From NCBI GenBank assembly GCA_016617855.1, contig JAECUM010016672.1, positions 1 through 64,000 of the forward strand: 64,000 bases of DNA, read 5' to 3'. The first letter of the stretch is position 1. Each line of letters opens with the position of its first letter. This DNA is from Megalonaias nervosa (Eukaryota > Mollusca > Bivalvia > Unionida > Unionidae). Below are positions 33,390 to 45,067 of this stretch, in pieces. The position numbers and the translations under genes are program-made. Below the pieces are notes generated by a model. It ran no database searches and was not told the DNA's origin. It saw only the letters and a program-made list of their open reading frames with translations.

Positions 33390-33660
33390 TAAGTATTTTG
33401 GGGCTAAACAGCAATTCAGAAGATTGCAAAGAAATTCAGAAGAGTGATAAAGTTGTTAGAAATGATAGTTCCGACTGAACATTAGCCAAGCTTAAGAAAG
33501 TGGATGATGCCTACCTCAGTGCCTGAAATAAGACCTTTCCTTGCACTGACAATTCAGTCTCACTCTGATGGACAAACAAGATCTATATGTCAGTGGTGTA
33601 AAGAATTTAGAAAATTAAACCCAATGGCAACCACTTGTTCTTCTAATCTGAACATTTAGC
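33390..33660 (+). pseudogene. BED-like zinc-finger fragment, copy 2
   Basis: A more decayed relative of 30460-30849. It keeps SDGQTRSICQWCKEF and RKLNPMATTCSSNLN but has several stops and frame changes upstream, and the histidine half is lost. Confidence 0.45.
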
Positions 33661-33866
33661 CACTTCAAACATGCCCAATATATTTCTGGGAGGGGACTTT
33701 TTTCAACTTTTGCTGGTGGGACTAGTAATCTTCCCAAAATAAGAGTCCCAGGCTCCTAATTTTAAAATCCAAGCAAGACCTGTTTTATCCCAAACATCAA
33801 ACATGAATAGTTTCTCTCCAGTATGTATATCATATGCTCCTGTAAATGTCCATTCCGACTAAACAG

Positions 33867-34873
33867 TCAATCACAAACTTCACGTTTAAATGGCTCATCT
33901 CCAGTACGTGTCATCATGTGCCTCTTCATCAGCACTAAATCTAAACAGTTTATCAAAACTTCACACTTGATTGGTTCCCTTCCAGCATGTATCGTCAGAT
34001 ACATCTTCAGACGTTCGTTCTGAATAAATGTTGTATCACAAACTTCACATTTGAATGGTTTCTCACCACTATGTATCCTCCAGTGCTCCTCTAGATGTGC
34101 ATTCTGACAAAACATTTTATCACAAACGTTACATTTAAATGGCTTGGTATGTGTGCACTGATGCTCATTTTGACTTCGATTGTGACTAAATATTTTATCA
34201 CAAAAGTTAGACTTAAATGGTTTCTGTCCAGTATGTGTCCTCATGTGCCTCTTCAAACTACGGCTACACGTAAATACTTTATCACAAACTGCACACTTTA
34301 ATGTTCAATCACCAGTATGGATCCTCAGATGTTTATTTAGAGTACCACTCTGACTAAACATTTTATCACAAACGTCACATTTGAATGGCTTTTCTCCAGT
34401 ATGTGTCCTCATGTGGCTCCTCAAATTAGCGCGAAAACTAAATTTTGTATTACAAACTTCACATTTGACTGGTTTCTCCCCAGTATGTATCCTAATGTGC
34501 TGCTTCAAATATGAATTCTGACTAAACATTTTATCGCAAACTTCACATTTGAATGGTTTCTCTCCACTATGAGTCCTCATATGCTTCTTTAGACTTTCAT
34601 TGCGACCAAACATTTTATCACAAACGTTACACTTGAATGGTTTCTCTCCAGTATGTGTCATCATGTGCCTTTTCAAACTACGGCTACGCGTAAATACTTT
34701 ATCACAAACTGCACACTTGCACAGTTTCTCTCCAGTATGAATGCTCTGATGATCTTTGAGATATCCATTCTGATTAAACATTTTGTCATAAACTTCACAT
34801 TTGAATGGTTTCTCTCCAGTATGTGTGTTCATGTGTCTTTTCAAATCACCATTCAGTGCAAGCATTTTATGAC
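33867..34873 (-). pseudogene. C2H2 zinc-finger protein, pseudogene copy
   Basis: The frame begins MLALNGDLKRHMNTHTGEKP at 34865 and has six finger positions, then TGD and a TGA at 34305-34307 inside a TGEKP linker, then four more finger positions in the same frame down to 33867. Visible losses: CEVYDK in the first finger (Cys to Tyr), KSNFC (Cys to Ser), and MYLTIH (His to Tyr). The left end is further decayed. It is the paralogue of the intact gene at 45068-45967 and would have been a sequence-specific DNA-binding nuclear protein. No KRAB, BTB or other effector domain is seen. The beginning of the first finger is missing upstream, as in the other copy. Confidence 0.85.
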
Positions 34874-34995
34874 ACCAAAGTGAATTTTAATCTTCAATAT
34901 GTACTCGTATGGAGACAAAGAACTGTCTCAAAACATGAGCATGCGCATTGACAAGTTCCGACGTCAATGGCCGCTAGTTTAGGATTACAACGGAC

Positions 34996-35700
34996 CTCTA
35001 CGTCACCTATTACAGGGCATAGAACACAATTAATTTTACTGTGTGTTCTCTACATTTTTTTCTCAGTACTGACTTTTCCACTGTGTGAGAATCAATACAA
35101 ATCATATGTTAATCTAAAATACCTTCAAAGATGACTTCACAGTGAAGTTTTTGTCAAAGTTTCACCGGCATTTTTTGAGAGGCTGGATTGCAAACAAAGC
35201 ATGCAATGGAACACTTATTTCACTTCCGGATCATCGCGAGGGCCTTTTTACTCACTACGCACTGTCTCCGAAATACACACAGACAACCACACCATAAGCT
35301 CACATTCTCAAGAACAAACAATTACTTTTAAATCCCTGCCAAAAATGCATCAATAAAAGTCTTCTATCACCACCAAAATGAGAGAGGAAAAAATGGTCTT
35401 AAAATAGGCTAGAACTACATTCGTGGGTACTGAACTGGAAGTACTAATTGTGACCCGATGCCTGACAGGGTCAGACAATATCACCTCCATGGGTAAAACT
35501 TCCATCCGTGACTCGATTCCACTAGCGGGTGACACCATCAGAGGGGGTGACACCAAAATGACTGTCTATAAAAAATTTAGAATTTTTACGCCGGAAGGGG
35601 GTTCATGGGGGTGACACCATGAGTAATCGCACTGGGTGACACCAATCCTAGTGACGCCACTGCCTCTACAATCAAAGTCAAAAGCCACAACGGACTAGAG
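34996..35700. other. non-coding; short GGGTGACACCA repeats
   Basis: No gene recognised. GGGTGACACCA occurs four times between 35527 and 35643, unevenly spaced. A 63-codon plus frame through these repeats is not convincing. Confidence 0.4.
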
Positions 35701-35704
35701 CTTG

Positions 35705-36406
35705 AAAGACCCAGTTCAAAAAGTCCAATTTCTGTATGCAGTAATAATTACGACTATCACGTATATTAATATAAATAAAGAATACATAAATATCAAATGC
35801 TTACTTTTTGTTGTGAAATATATATGAATACTGAAAAGGACACCAAACAATGAACTAACTAAAACCATACAGACGGACTTGGTGGATAAAACGGTTGTTA
35901 TTTGCAGAAGAAAGAATCGTGAAGGTCAAAGGGGAAGACGCAGAACCCCTAGTGATGGGCTGTAAAGACAAACATAGAGGCTATTCTAAAAGAAACAAAC
36001 GAAAAACAAAAAAGAAAAAAAAACAAAAACAAACAATAAATAAATAATAATAATAATAAAAAAACATTGCGTGTCATGAAAAATGTCATTTAGCAAAATG
36101 CGAGAAAAGAACCAAAACCAGCAGAAGTTTAATAACAAAATCTTGATGAAATTTTTAATCAGGGAAGTATAGAGAGAAGAAGAATCCATGGAAAGACAAT
36201 GCACATACGTACCAAATCCTATGGTTCAGCAGACCCACTTTTCAAAAGTGAGAAAAATCTATATCTATAAGAATTCATTGATGCTGACGATTCAGTGGAT
36301 GAGAAAATGGATCCGGTAAGGTATTTCAAAATCTGAAACTGAACGACATCGAAATGAAGGACACAGAGGGATTTTTGTAACGAAAAATGTTATAGAACCG
36401 CCAACA
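35705..36406. repeat. dispersed repeat block, copy 1 (~700 bp)
   Basis: Homologous over its full length to 61738-62394. Shared landmarks include TAATATAAATAAAGAATACA, CAGACGGACTTG, GATAAAACGGTTGTTA, AAAAATGTCATTTAGCAAAA, GTGGATCCGGTAAGG-like and ATAGAACCGCCAACAG. Its right end abuts the telomere-like tract. Confidence 0.8.
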
Positions 36407-36442
36407 GGGTTAGGGTTAGAGTTAGGGTTAGGGTTAGGGTTT
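36407..36442. repeat. interstitial telomere-type repeat (TTAGGG)n
   Basis: About six GGGTTA units with one variant (GAGTTA). It sits exactly between the end of the dispersed block and sequence leading to the candidate LTR. Confidence 0.9.
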
Positions 36443-36462
36443 GCAACAATTTTTAATGCCTG

Positions 36463-38213
36463 TGTCATGAGAGAAGTGATTCTTAATTAAGCGTTCGTTT
36501 ATTTAACCGTCAGACAGACTGGAAGATTAGGGTTAACTTCGATCTTGTATCGGAATTGTCAGATTTGAAATTTTCCAGAATCAGTTATTGGGAAATCTCG
36601 AGGTCAGGCAGACTACAATTTTGGCGCCTAGTTATAAAAGGCCGGAGATATATTTAATCCAGATTGGTTACGCTAAATAAGGGGCGTGATTTCCACATGG
36701 AATTTCTTGGTTTTAATATGTTCCATCGCAAAAATTTTGTCAGCCTCCGTTTTTCTGCAAGAGAAAACAAAGGTAGGAGACTCCGAGGTTGAATTTGGAA
36801 GAAATCCTCTCGTAAAATAATTATCCAAGTGGCGGGATGTCTGGAAAGACGACGGACACAATTCTGGGGTAGAAGCGAGCAAAGCTTGAAAGCACAGGGT
36901 ATTTGCGCCAATCTTATGTAATTCGTTAATATCAGTATAACGATTTGCTTGATTTAGTTGCTTATATTTGCATGAATTTATTTGCTAAAATTCGTAGATC
37001 AACTGTGTGAGTTCATCTATCTGAATCCGTACAATGATCTTCTTTATATAAGTTTGACGAATTGTTTGAATGTGTCGTCTTTATTGTTATAGGAAAATAG
37101 GTATTCTAAGAATTTCATGCCTTACCTTAGTTGATATGAGTTACGAGAATCCGTGTGAATTCACCGACCTTAGATGATTTCACGTATGATAAAGACTTGA
37201 GTGCGCATTGACTGAAATTAACGTAGTTAAGCCATGAAGTGAGATTTCATATATGCTAAAGACTTGAATGTGTGTATTGACTGAAATTAATGTAGTTAAG
37301 CCATGTAATGAATTTCATTCATTCATTTGTGTAATTGAGACCGACTGTTATGTCTCATGTGATGATAATGTGAGTCAGGTTGAAAGCAGTTAGGAAGTAT
37401 ATTAATCTTATGAATCTAGGTTTGTTTATGGTCTGCCATGTTTAGCTTGACCAGATAGCCTTTGGTATCTGTTTGAATTCCGATAGAACGACATTTGACA
37501 TAACGAGAGGGGAGTATTGATCTAATCCCAATAGGATATCTGACAGGAAATTTAGGTTGCCTCTCTCTGTTTCTTTTGAAAGGGGAAAATAGCTTTAAGG
37601 AACATATCCACGGAATTTATCCAAGTAACTACGTATCTCGTGCTTACGTATCCACTTACCCACATAAAGTTCGAGGGCCGAAAGAGGCGAGACAATAGAG
37701 AGTTTGGAGAAGAGAAAAGAAAAATGGAAAGAACCAAGAAGGACAGCCACAGTGAAGTTGGAATGAACCGGAAATAAGCAGGTCATGAAGTTGTACAAGG
37801 TAATGACTTCGATTGTTCACTCGATTCTATCTTGAACTAATTCTATCATTTAAAACATATCGGCTATTTGTATATTTGTGTTTGAAATTCGGTGAATGAT
37901 TTATTTCTAAAGAAGTGTATCTTCCTAATGTAATGTATTATCACGGTTGTTCATGTAATTGATTAAATTGTTATTTTTTTCATGTACGGGGCCTCGTGTC
38001 ATTCTGTTTTATATATCTGCTCAGATCTCTATATATTCCACCTGTAAGTTTCACACTTTATATTAATATTTACTCGATCCGGGCAATAACACCGAAGGCG
38101 ATCACCCTCTAGACAACGATAACCCAATAAAGCGGACACCTTGTAAGAAGGTATAATCCATTAATGAATTCCACACAACCCATCCCCCAACAAAGTGTGG
38201 GCTACCCGTGACA
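36463..38213 (+). mobile_element. candidate 5' LTR of Gypsy-like element
   Basis: Proposed limits: a start TGTCATGAG at 36463 and an end CCCGTGACA at 38213, which form a short imperfect inverted repeat. Right after the end comes AGGTTGGCTCTCGTCTAGGG, a primer-binding-site-like leader start, and then gag. A strong TATA box (TTATAAAAGG, 36632-36641) would drive transcription. No second LTR lies in the window, so the left limit is uncertain. The short minus-strand frames inside are not called. Confidence 0.4.
36632..36641 (+). promoter_or_regulatory. TATA box in candidate LTR
   Basis: TTATAAAAGG followed by GC-rich sequence. A good core-promoter match inside the proposed U3 region. Confidence 0.4.
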
Positions 38214-38726
38214 AGGTTGGCTCTCGTCTAGGGATCAGAAAATTTTATTCGAGTAAGGAGACTGAGCAAATATAGAACAGAGTAAGTATCTAAACATTGA
38301 TAATTTCAATAGTACTTTTCAATACGTTTCATTAAATAGCGATCAGAGTGAATCGAATCTTTGTCTGCTTATTTTTTTTATAGATTCTGTGCATGTAATT
38401 TTCTTGCCATTTCTTTTCATATTGTGATGAAAATATTGTAAGAGATTGAGGCAGGTTCCTTGCTGTTCGGGTCGTATTCTAGATTTGTGAAGGGAAAGTG
38501 AAGAATTACCTTTGTATTCTCTTGGGAGAAGAGATATTTAGGCCAACCCCGCAGTAGTAATTAAGCCTTGTTAGTGCGTTACGCTGATTTTGGGGAGACA
38601 TTCCAGCGGTGTACTGCCTGTTTATTGATTGTTGGCGCAAGGAATAGTCTGGTTTAATTGAGTAGCGCCATACTAGAAGTAGGATAAATACGTGTGTGTA
38701 GCTATTCTCGAGTAGGGCTGTAAAAC

Positions 38727-39945
38727 TTGAGTGTAGGAAAAGAACTTAATTCTTCTGTCACCGTACCAGTAGACCAGATGGCGACAGACAAACAGTTAGT
38801 TAGAGAATTCAAGTCGATTAGTGTGGACGAATTAGGTCACGAAGGGGCCCAGTTAGCTGAATTTGTTGAGCGGAGTGTTAGAGAACACAAGGAGCAACTA
38901 GCCGAAGAACGAGAGAAAGACAGACAAGCAGCTGAGCGCGAACGAGAGAAAGACAGACAGGTAGCGGTAGCTGAGCGGGAACGAGAGCTCGAACTAGTCA
39001 GTTTGCAGGCCGAAGAAAAAGCTAGAGAACGTGAACATTTATTAGCCATGGAGAGGCTGAGGATCGAAGCAGAGTCCAGAAGGGGTGAAGACCCGAACGA
39101 ACGTTCAGGACCAACAAGTAGGCGATTTGAAGACAGACGACCAATACAGATCACCATGCCCATGTTCAACGACAAGGACGAAACCATTGACAACTTTTTG
39201 ACGCAGTTCGTATAGTTGGCACGGGTTCATCAGCTACCCAAAGACCAGTGGGCTATCAATGTTTCGGCATTCTTACAGGGAGCCGCGAGAGACGTCTACC
39301 ATAATATGACGCCGAACGAGGTAGACGACAACGACGCTTTGATGAAAGCGCTACTACGGCACTATAAGCTGTCGGCGGAAACATCTCGGAAACTCTTTAG
39401 AGGATCGTTGAAAAGAGCTACCGAAACGCACGCGCAATTCCATAACCGCGTACGCGTAATTTTTGATAAATGGATGAAAATGGCTGGTACCGTGCTAACG
39501 TATGAAGGCATACGCGAGGCAATTTTGAAGGAGCACGTCCTAAGTACATGCCGAAAAGACTTAATAGTGTTCTTAGCGGAGCGTGAATTCTCAACCTTGA
39601 ATGATATAAGCGTGATGGCCGAGCGCTATGAGAGCACACACTCGCGTCTAACCACCTGGGGTGGAAGGGACCGACCTGGTATCGGTGAGCATAGAAAGTC
39701 GACTGAGGTGGTACCCCAAGGACGGAATGGACAGAATGGTGGGAGGCCAGGGGCCGGAAATCTCAGCCGAGAACATTTCCGTGGGTCGGGGAAGACTCAG
39801 GGGGCAGAGAAGGATACCACGGGGAGGAAAAGTGAGCCGATGTGTTACAGCTGCAACAGACCAGGCCATGTTGTTAAGGATTGTAGGAGGTATCGTCCGC
39901 CAACGATTAATTCAGTAACTCCGAATACTGTTAAGGAACAGAAAA
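38727..39945 (+). pseudogene. gag: Gypsy-like Gag (coiled coil, capsid-like domain, CCHC knuckle) with one in-frame stop
   Basis: The ORF opens near 38727 and is in one frame to 40100 apart from a TAG at 39213-39215. Order: N-terminal region, an Arg/Glu-rich coiled coil (residues ~50-125), PIQITMPMFNDKDETIDNFL, then after the stop an alpha-helical capsid-like domain (WAINVSAFLQGAARDVYHNM, YKLSAETSRKLFRGSLKRAT) of the SCAN-related Gypsy type. A Gly-rich linker leads to a CX2CX4HX4C knuckle, CYSCNRPGHVVKDC (39841-39882). Gag would form the particle and bind RNA. The stop lies between the coiled coil and the capsid domain, not at a Gag-Pol junction, so I read it as a disabling mutation. Confidence 0.85.
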
Positions 39946-40370
39946 CAGTGGAGTTGACTAACACAGCGGTAGCTACTGTTAATGGTGAGAGGGCAACCGT
40001 ACTGTTTGATGCCGGCTGTAGTTATTCGGCCTTGGTAGATAGTAGATATGTCAAAGCCTGGAGATTACACAGGCGAGACGGTGGAAGTCCAGTTTGCTAA
40101 CCGGACGAAGGATTCGCTCCCGGTCGTTAACATTGATCTTGATTCGCCGTATGTAAAGGGACGAATTCAAGCAGCGTGTTTGTCGGGACTGTCTCATGAC
40201 GTAATATTAGGGTGTAGGTTTGTGTTGCCACAGCCTAACCCTATGACGTGTACACATGTACACGTGGGGTCCGTTGAGACGAAGGCTATGAAGCGAATGT
40301 CAAGGTCAAAGCCGCTAAGACCCACGACTTTGCCCATAGACAATTTGATACCTGGCGAGTTGAGGAAAAC
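39946..40370 (+). pseudogene. retroviral-type aspartic protease, frameshifted and truncated
   Basis: Downstream of the knuckle the gag frame continues into ATVLFDAGCSYSALVDSRYV, where the catalytic D-T/S-G is D-A-G. After about 40055 the coding moves to the next frame, with GETVEVQFANRTKDSLPVVN and LSGLSHDVILGCRFV, whose ILG is the usual second protease signature. Sequence related to the element ends near 40370, before any reverse transcriptase, and joins a fragment of the A/B/C repeat. Confidence 0.7.
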
Positions 40371-40371
40371 T

Positions 40372-40465
40372 TCAAGAGGATTGTTTATGCTGCTCGAATC
40401 AGAAAGCCAAGTCCATTATATTATTTATTGGTTGGAAACACATCTCAACCAGTCCTTGTCCACGC
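40372..40465 (+). repeat. fragment D of the A/B/C repeat
   Basis: It matches the right part of units A, B and C (ATGCTGCTCGAATCAGAAAG, ATTGGTTGGAAACA, CTCAACCAGTCCTTGTC). It keeps the same amino-acid frame and is fused to the end of the Gypsy protease. Confidence 0.75.
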
Positions 40466-40469
40466 ATAT

Positions 40470-41570
40470 TAATCTATTTCTCTATCGATGCTTTATTTGG
40501 TCCAACTACAGCTATTTAAGATTTTTCACAAGAAAACGGCTAACGTGAGTAATCTGGTCTTATTATGAAACTGTAACTATAATATCGGATACTAAAATAT
40601 GCATGAAGTGATTATTCTAAGAGACATGCTTTTTGAATTCGGAATTTGGTTGGCTAATGCTGTAGTCAACAACCAATGGGCATTGATGTTACAATCTCAG
40701 CAGAGTTTCTTGGTCTACAAGTCACTTTTAATTAATCTAGTAGAGTTGAGACAAGCAGGCGACTAATCATGACCATACATTTGCATACATCCATCAAGTG
40801 ATATCCATCAGCATGGAAGAAGTCTTTTATTCTAGAAAGGTGAAACATACAGCGTTTACTTGATATACATGCGCACTAGTGTATGTACGTTAGGATAGCC
40901 ACTTATAGAACTCAAGAATACTAGAGACCCTATTGCACAAAGGCAAAATGATCAGGTTAAGAAAGGGACAGACCAGATGAAAACTAGACTGTCTGGTACT
41001 AAACTGTACGAATGACCATCTTATTGAGGAAAATCATCAGAAGAAACACAAGTGTGCAGCCAATTTTCTACATAATTCATTTACGTGACCTAGTATACGA
41101 ATTATGTACATGAAATGTAAGCTGCAAATGTATGGGTTTCCATTCTGTCATCTCTATAATTCCGACTAATTACAGAAAAACCACAGGTCCTCACCAGTTG
41201 GATCCATTGTGAGACTCGGGTCATCTATAATTCATGCCAGTTATCAGACACACACAACATACAACTAAAAAGTTAATATGGTTGCAACATATGTAAAATC
41301 AACCATTCCTTGTATGCACACCACCGGAATGATCACAATTCCAAGTGTTGCACGGATGTATGTCGATAGGATTATAATTGCCCCAAGTTGTATTTCTAGC
41401 TTTAAGGGTGTATGTTGGTGGTGGAGTGGAGTTCAAGGTATTACGCACGATCGTACAACGGTTGATACGTTCAGTCTACAACAATATTCATTGTCTCGTT
41501 TTAAAAGTGGCAGGACAAAAAGATGTGGTCTATCCGTCTCAAAATATGTGAACCTGTGGTCTATCTATGG

Positions 41571-41610
<40 letters not shown>

Positions 41611-42160
41611 GATAGCCGCGACACTTAAAAAACCTACTTGTGTTGCTGTGCTGTAAAGCACCAAACCAAACCAACTAACCAGGCTGACTCTCAAACAGCT
41701 TTAGTCATTAACAACTGTTACCGCATATAAGCGTTCTGTCTGGCTTACGTCCGTGACAATACAGATTGTCACCATGGCTCATTCCATTGCTTCTTAAAAA
41801 AGTTTATTTTTATTATTGAATCGAGTGAGGGAGGAAAGGGTTAAATAATTGAATAAGTCCTTTCATTTTGTAATCGTTCAATTTGACAAACATTGCCACT
41901 CTTAATACAGTAATGACTAACATTGCTGAAACAATTTCAAATGTTTAGCGAACTCAAAGAGACTAGAAATTCGGTGATCTTTTAAAAAGGAGCTGAGCAC
42001 AAATAAAGTAGTGTTGCTTGATTAAGTTTGCCTTCTCCGAGGACCAAGGCTGGTGTTAATCTCAACTTTTGTTGGCTGCTTTTAATGGTGTAGACCCCTG
42101 GAACTCAAACTGTTGACCGTGTGGGATACAATCAGGACCTCTATGCCGTTTTTCTGTAGA
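40470..42160. other. no gene seen; CT microsatellite and a SINE/LINE-type tail
   Basis: (CT)n lies at 41573-41607. GCTGTAAAGCACCAAACCAA near 41650 followed by ACC-type repeats looks like the 3' tail of a retroposon. A 116-codon plus frame at 41278-41628 runs into the CT tract and has no recognised domain. Confidence 0.4.
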
Positions 42161-42951
42161 CTGCCATCTGCATTACCCCACTTGTGCAAAAGATTTGGAC
42201 AATTTCACCAATCACAAGAAGCTAACAACCTTGTGACATAATTGAAATTCTCTATCTTTTTAACTAAATTTAAATATTTGTACATTTTCAGGCAGGATTT
42301 ATTATTAAGACTTCTCTGAATCAAAAGGCTGCTGAACAACAAAGACCTCCTGTAATTATTTCAAAGTAAAACTAAAAAATAATCCAACATCTGTGAATGT
42401 AAACTAAGCTTAAAAGCGTTTGGTTACAAGATATCCATGGATTTTAACATTATCATTTAACCTTAACATGTCAAGTATGCTTCTCGTTAAAGTTGTAAAT
42501 CTTCACATTACATGTAAGCAATTATATAAAAGGAAAAATATTTATTATAACAATAGTAGCAGGGAAAATTTGATCTTAAGGTCTATTCATCAGTGTGAAA
42601 TTGTATTGGCTGCAGTTTGAAAGAATGTTGATAACGATGATGGTGTTGGTAGTGGCGGTGATAATATCTGCGCTCCAATGGGGTAAATAATAAAATTCAA
42701 AGAGATTGCAGTTGAAATAATCCAACTCTCTGATGGCAAAGTTTAATGTGGTTTTATGCTTAACTGGCATGTATTGGAAAAACTAATGTTGTGTATGACA
42801 TACTTTGTACGATCCCTATCTTAATACTGTATACTTGAAGCCTACATTCTTATATAAGGTCATTTATACTTCATAAAGTATTATCCCTTAATTATATTCC
42901 CATTATTATTATAATCTTATTTTCCATTTATATATAGCCTTTAATTCAGAT

Positions 42952-43230
42952 GTGGGAGGTTGTGGGTTTGAACACCGGCCGAGCCATACCAAAGACTTTT
43001 TAAAAACTGGTACTAGCTGCTGCCTTTCTTGGTGCTCAGCATTGAAAGGTAAGTGTTAGGGCTGGTTGGCCTGGTGTCAGGATAAGGTGACTGGGTGGGA
43101 CATGATGCTACATGTCTGCGGCATGATGCCTCAGTACTAGACATTACTATAAACTGCCACACTGCAGATGTCATAGCGATATGACTGAAAAACTGTTAAA
43201 ACTATGTTAAAAATCCAAATCACACACACA
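42952..43230 (+). mobile_element. family-1 SINE, 5'-truncated, orthologous to 31998 copy
   Basis: The A-box side is deleted. The damaged B box (TGTGGGTTTGAACACC), body and CA tail remain, and the right flank TTTTCCACATT is the same as for the 31998 copy. The insertion predates the duplication. Confidence 0.85.
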
Positions 43231-44529
43231 TTTTCCACATTTGGTGCTGTTTGCACTTTTGATTTGTATTTGAATCTGGACATTTGTCCTTCTTTTCTAT
43301 CAAAAACAGTTCATTTTATTACTGTAGTGTAGTTTAGTTAAGACATATACAGCAATCTGGCAAACACAAAAGAACAAACATAGAAATATATTAATTAACA
43401 ACTGAAAAGCTTACATTTAGGTATTTATTATTCCGATGAAATGAAAATTACATGTATTATTACGTTACAAAACTTCATCTTTTAATTAATGTCGTATTTT
43501 GTATCCGTACATAAAAAATGTTTTGCTATAAAATGCCATACTTTTTTCATGCAATTGCAAATGTGTATTCTATTATATTCTAGCATATTTTCTCTGCGAA
43601 TTCTCCATTATCCAAAGATAATCACTCTCAGCAAGGTAATAACTGAAATGTAACAGCTTGAAATATGTATGAAATATCTATCTATATGATTTTGGTGTTA
43701 TCTTTTTACTTCAATCTGTTGCTTTGGATATGAAATACCAGCACATGTTCTTGGCATATTATCCCAAAAATAATGACTATCACGAAGGCAATACCTGAAA
43801 TCAAATATGTAACTGTTTGACATATATCACTGTTTGAAATATGTAGGAAATATGATTTTATATGATCTTGGTGACTATATTTGTACTTTAATGTGTGCAT
43901 TACAACTACAGCTTTGGTTATAAAGCAATAATTGCTTAGGGTATGAAAAGACTTATTTAGGTATGGAAAAGACCTGAGTATGGAATGACCTGGTTCAAAC
44001 ATTTTATCTTGGTCTTGAAAATGCTTATGACTCACATCTGGATGGAAATTCTTTATCTGGGATGCAGAAAATTACTTATGCTGGAGTCCTCAGTACACAT
44101 GCAATAGCTGGGTGGCAAATTCAAAGGCTTGCCAGTCCTGCTGTGACCATGTAATGAGTGGGAAAATATGTTGTGACCATTTTAACTGTGCTGATATTTA
44201 CAATGACAGAAATGAGTGGCTGAAAGACCCCCAGATGTTCATGTTGTCATTATTAGGGTACATCAAAAGAGCATGAAGCAATAGCTAGGCGATAAGTTAG
44301 GTAAGACTTCGACTAGCTGCCGAGTGGCGGGAAAATGTTCCGATATTTTCAATGACTGAATTCAGAGGAAGAATGACCTAGAGATGTAGATGTGGTCATT
44401 AGAAGAGTACATCAAATGAACAACTTTAGCTTTTATTAGTATTTTCCTTTCCAAGTGTAGACAACTAAGTAGTATATGTGACCTCAAAATCAAGATACAT
44501 CGAGACATAGACAAAATGCTGTATGAACA

Positions 44530-44800
44530 TCTGAATAACAGCAATTCACAAGATTGTAATCAAATTCAGAAGAGTGATAAAGATGCTAGAACTGACAGTT
44601 CAGATGGAACATTAACCAAGCTTAAGAAAGGGATGATGGCCAGATTAGTGCAATGAGTAAGACCTTTCCTTGCACTGACAATTCAGTCTCACTGCTGGAC
44701 AAACAGGAGCTATATGTCAGTGGTGTAATGAATTTAGAAACTAAACCCAATGGCAACCACTGGTTCTTCTAACCTGAACATTTAGTCACTTCAAGCATAC
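44530..44800 (+). pseudogene. BED-like zinc-finger fragment, copy 3
   Basis: Counterpart of 33390-33660 in the right duplication copy. GAGCTATATGTCAGTGGTGT encodes the CQWC-type pair. Heavily broken. Confidence 0.4.
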
Positions 44801-45067
44801 CAAATATACTTCAGGGAAGGGACTTCTTTTCAACATTTGGTGGTGGGACTAGTATTTCTCCCAAAATAGGAGTCCTATGCTCCTAATTTTAAAATCCAAG
44901 CAAGACCTGTTTTATGCTAAACATCACACACGAACAGTTTCTCTCCAGTATGTATGGTCTGACGCTCTTTATCACATTCTTTACTTTTAAAATGGCTCAT
45001 CCTGGATGTGCCATCATGTGCCTCTTCATCAGCACTAAATCAAAATACTTTATGTCAAAACTTCACA

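Larger units (their letters stand above)
28900..34995. repeat. segmental duplication, left copy (~6.1 kb)
   Basis: It aligns in order and orientation with 42165-46110. Shared landmarks include GCCATCTGCATTACCC, CAATCACAAGAAGCTAACAA, CATTTATATATAGCCTTTA, a family-1 SINE with the same right flank TTTTCCACATT, a BED-type fragment, the zinc-finger gene, and upstream sequence ending near GGCCGCTAGTTTAGGAT. This copy has an extra ~1.9 kb (about 29490-31420) absent from the right copy. Confidence 0.85.

Noticed and set aside
34653..34883. Plus-strand frames across the zinc-finger regions (also 45503-45857)
   Set aside because: They are antisense of tandem fingers, with the periodic residues expected from such shadows.
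38837..39193. 118-codon minus-strand ORF
   Set aside because: Ser/Leu-rich antisense shadow of the Arg/Glu-rich coiled coil of gag.
41278..41628. 116-codon plus frame
   Set aside because: It ends in a Ser-Leu repeat from the CT microsatellite and has no recognised domain or conserved relative in the window.
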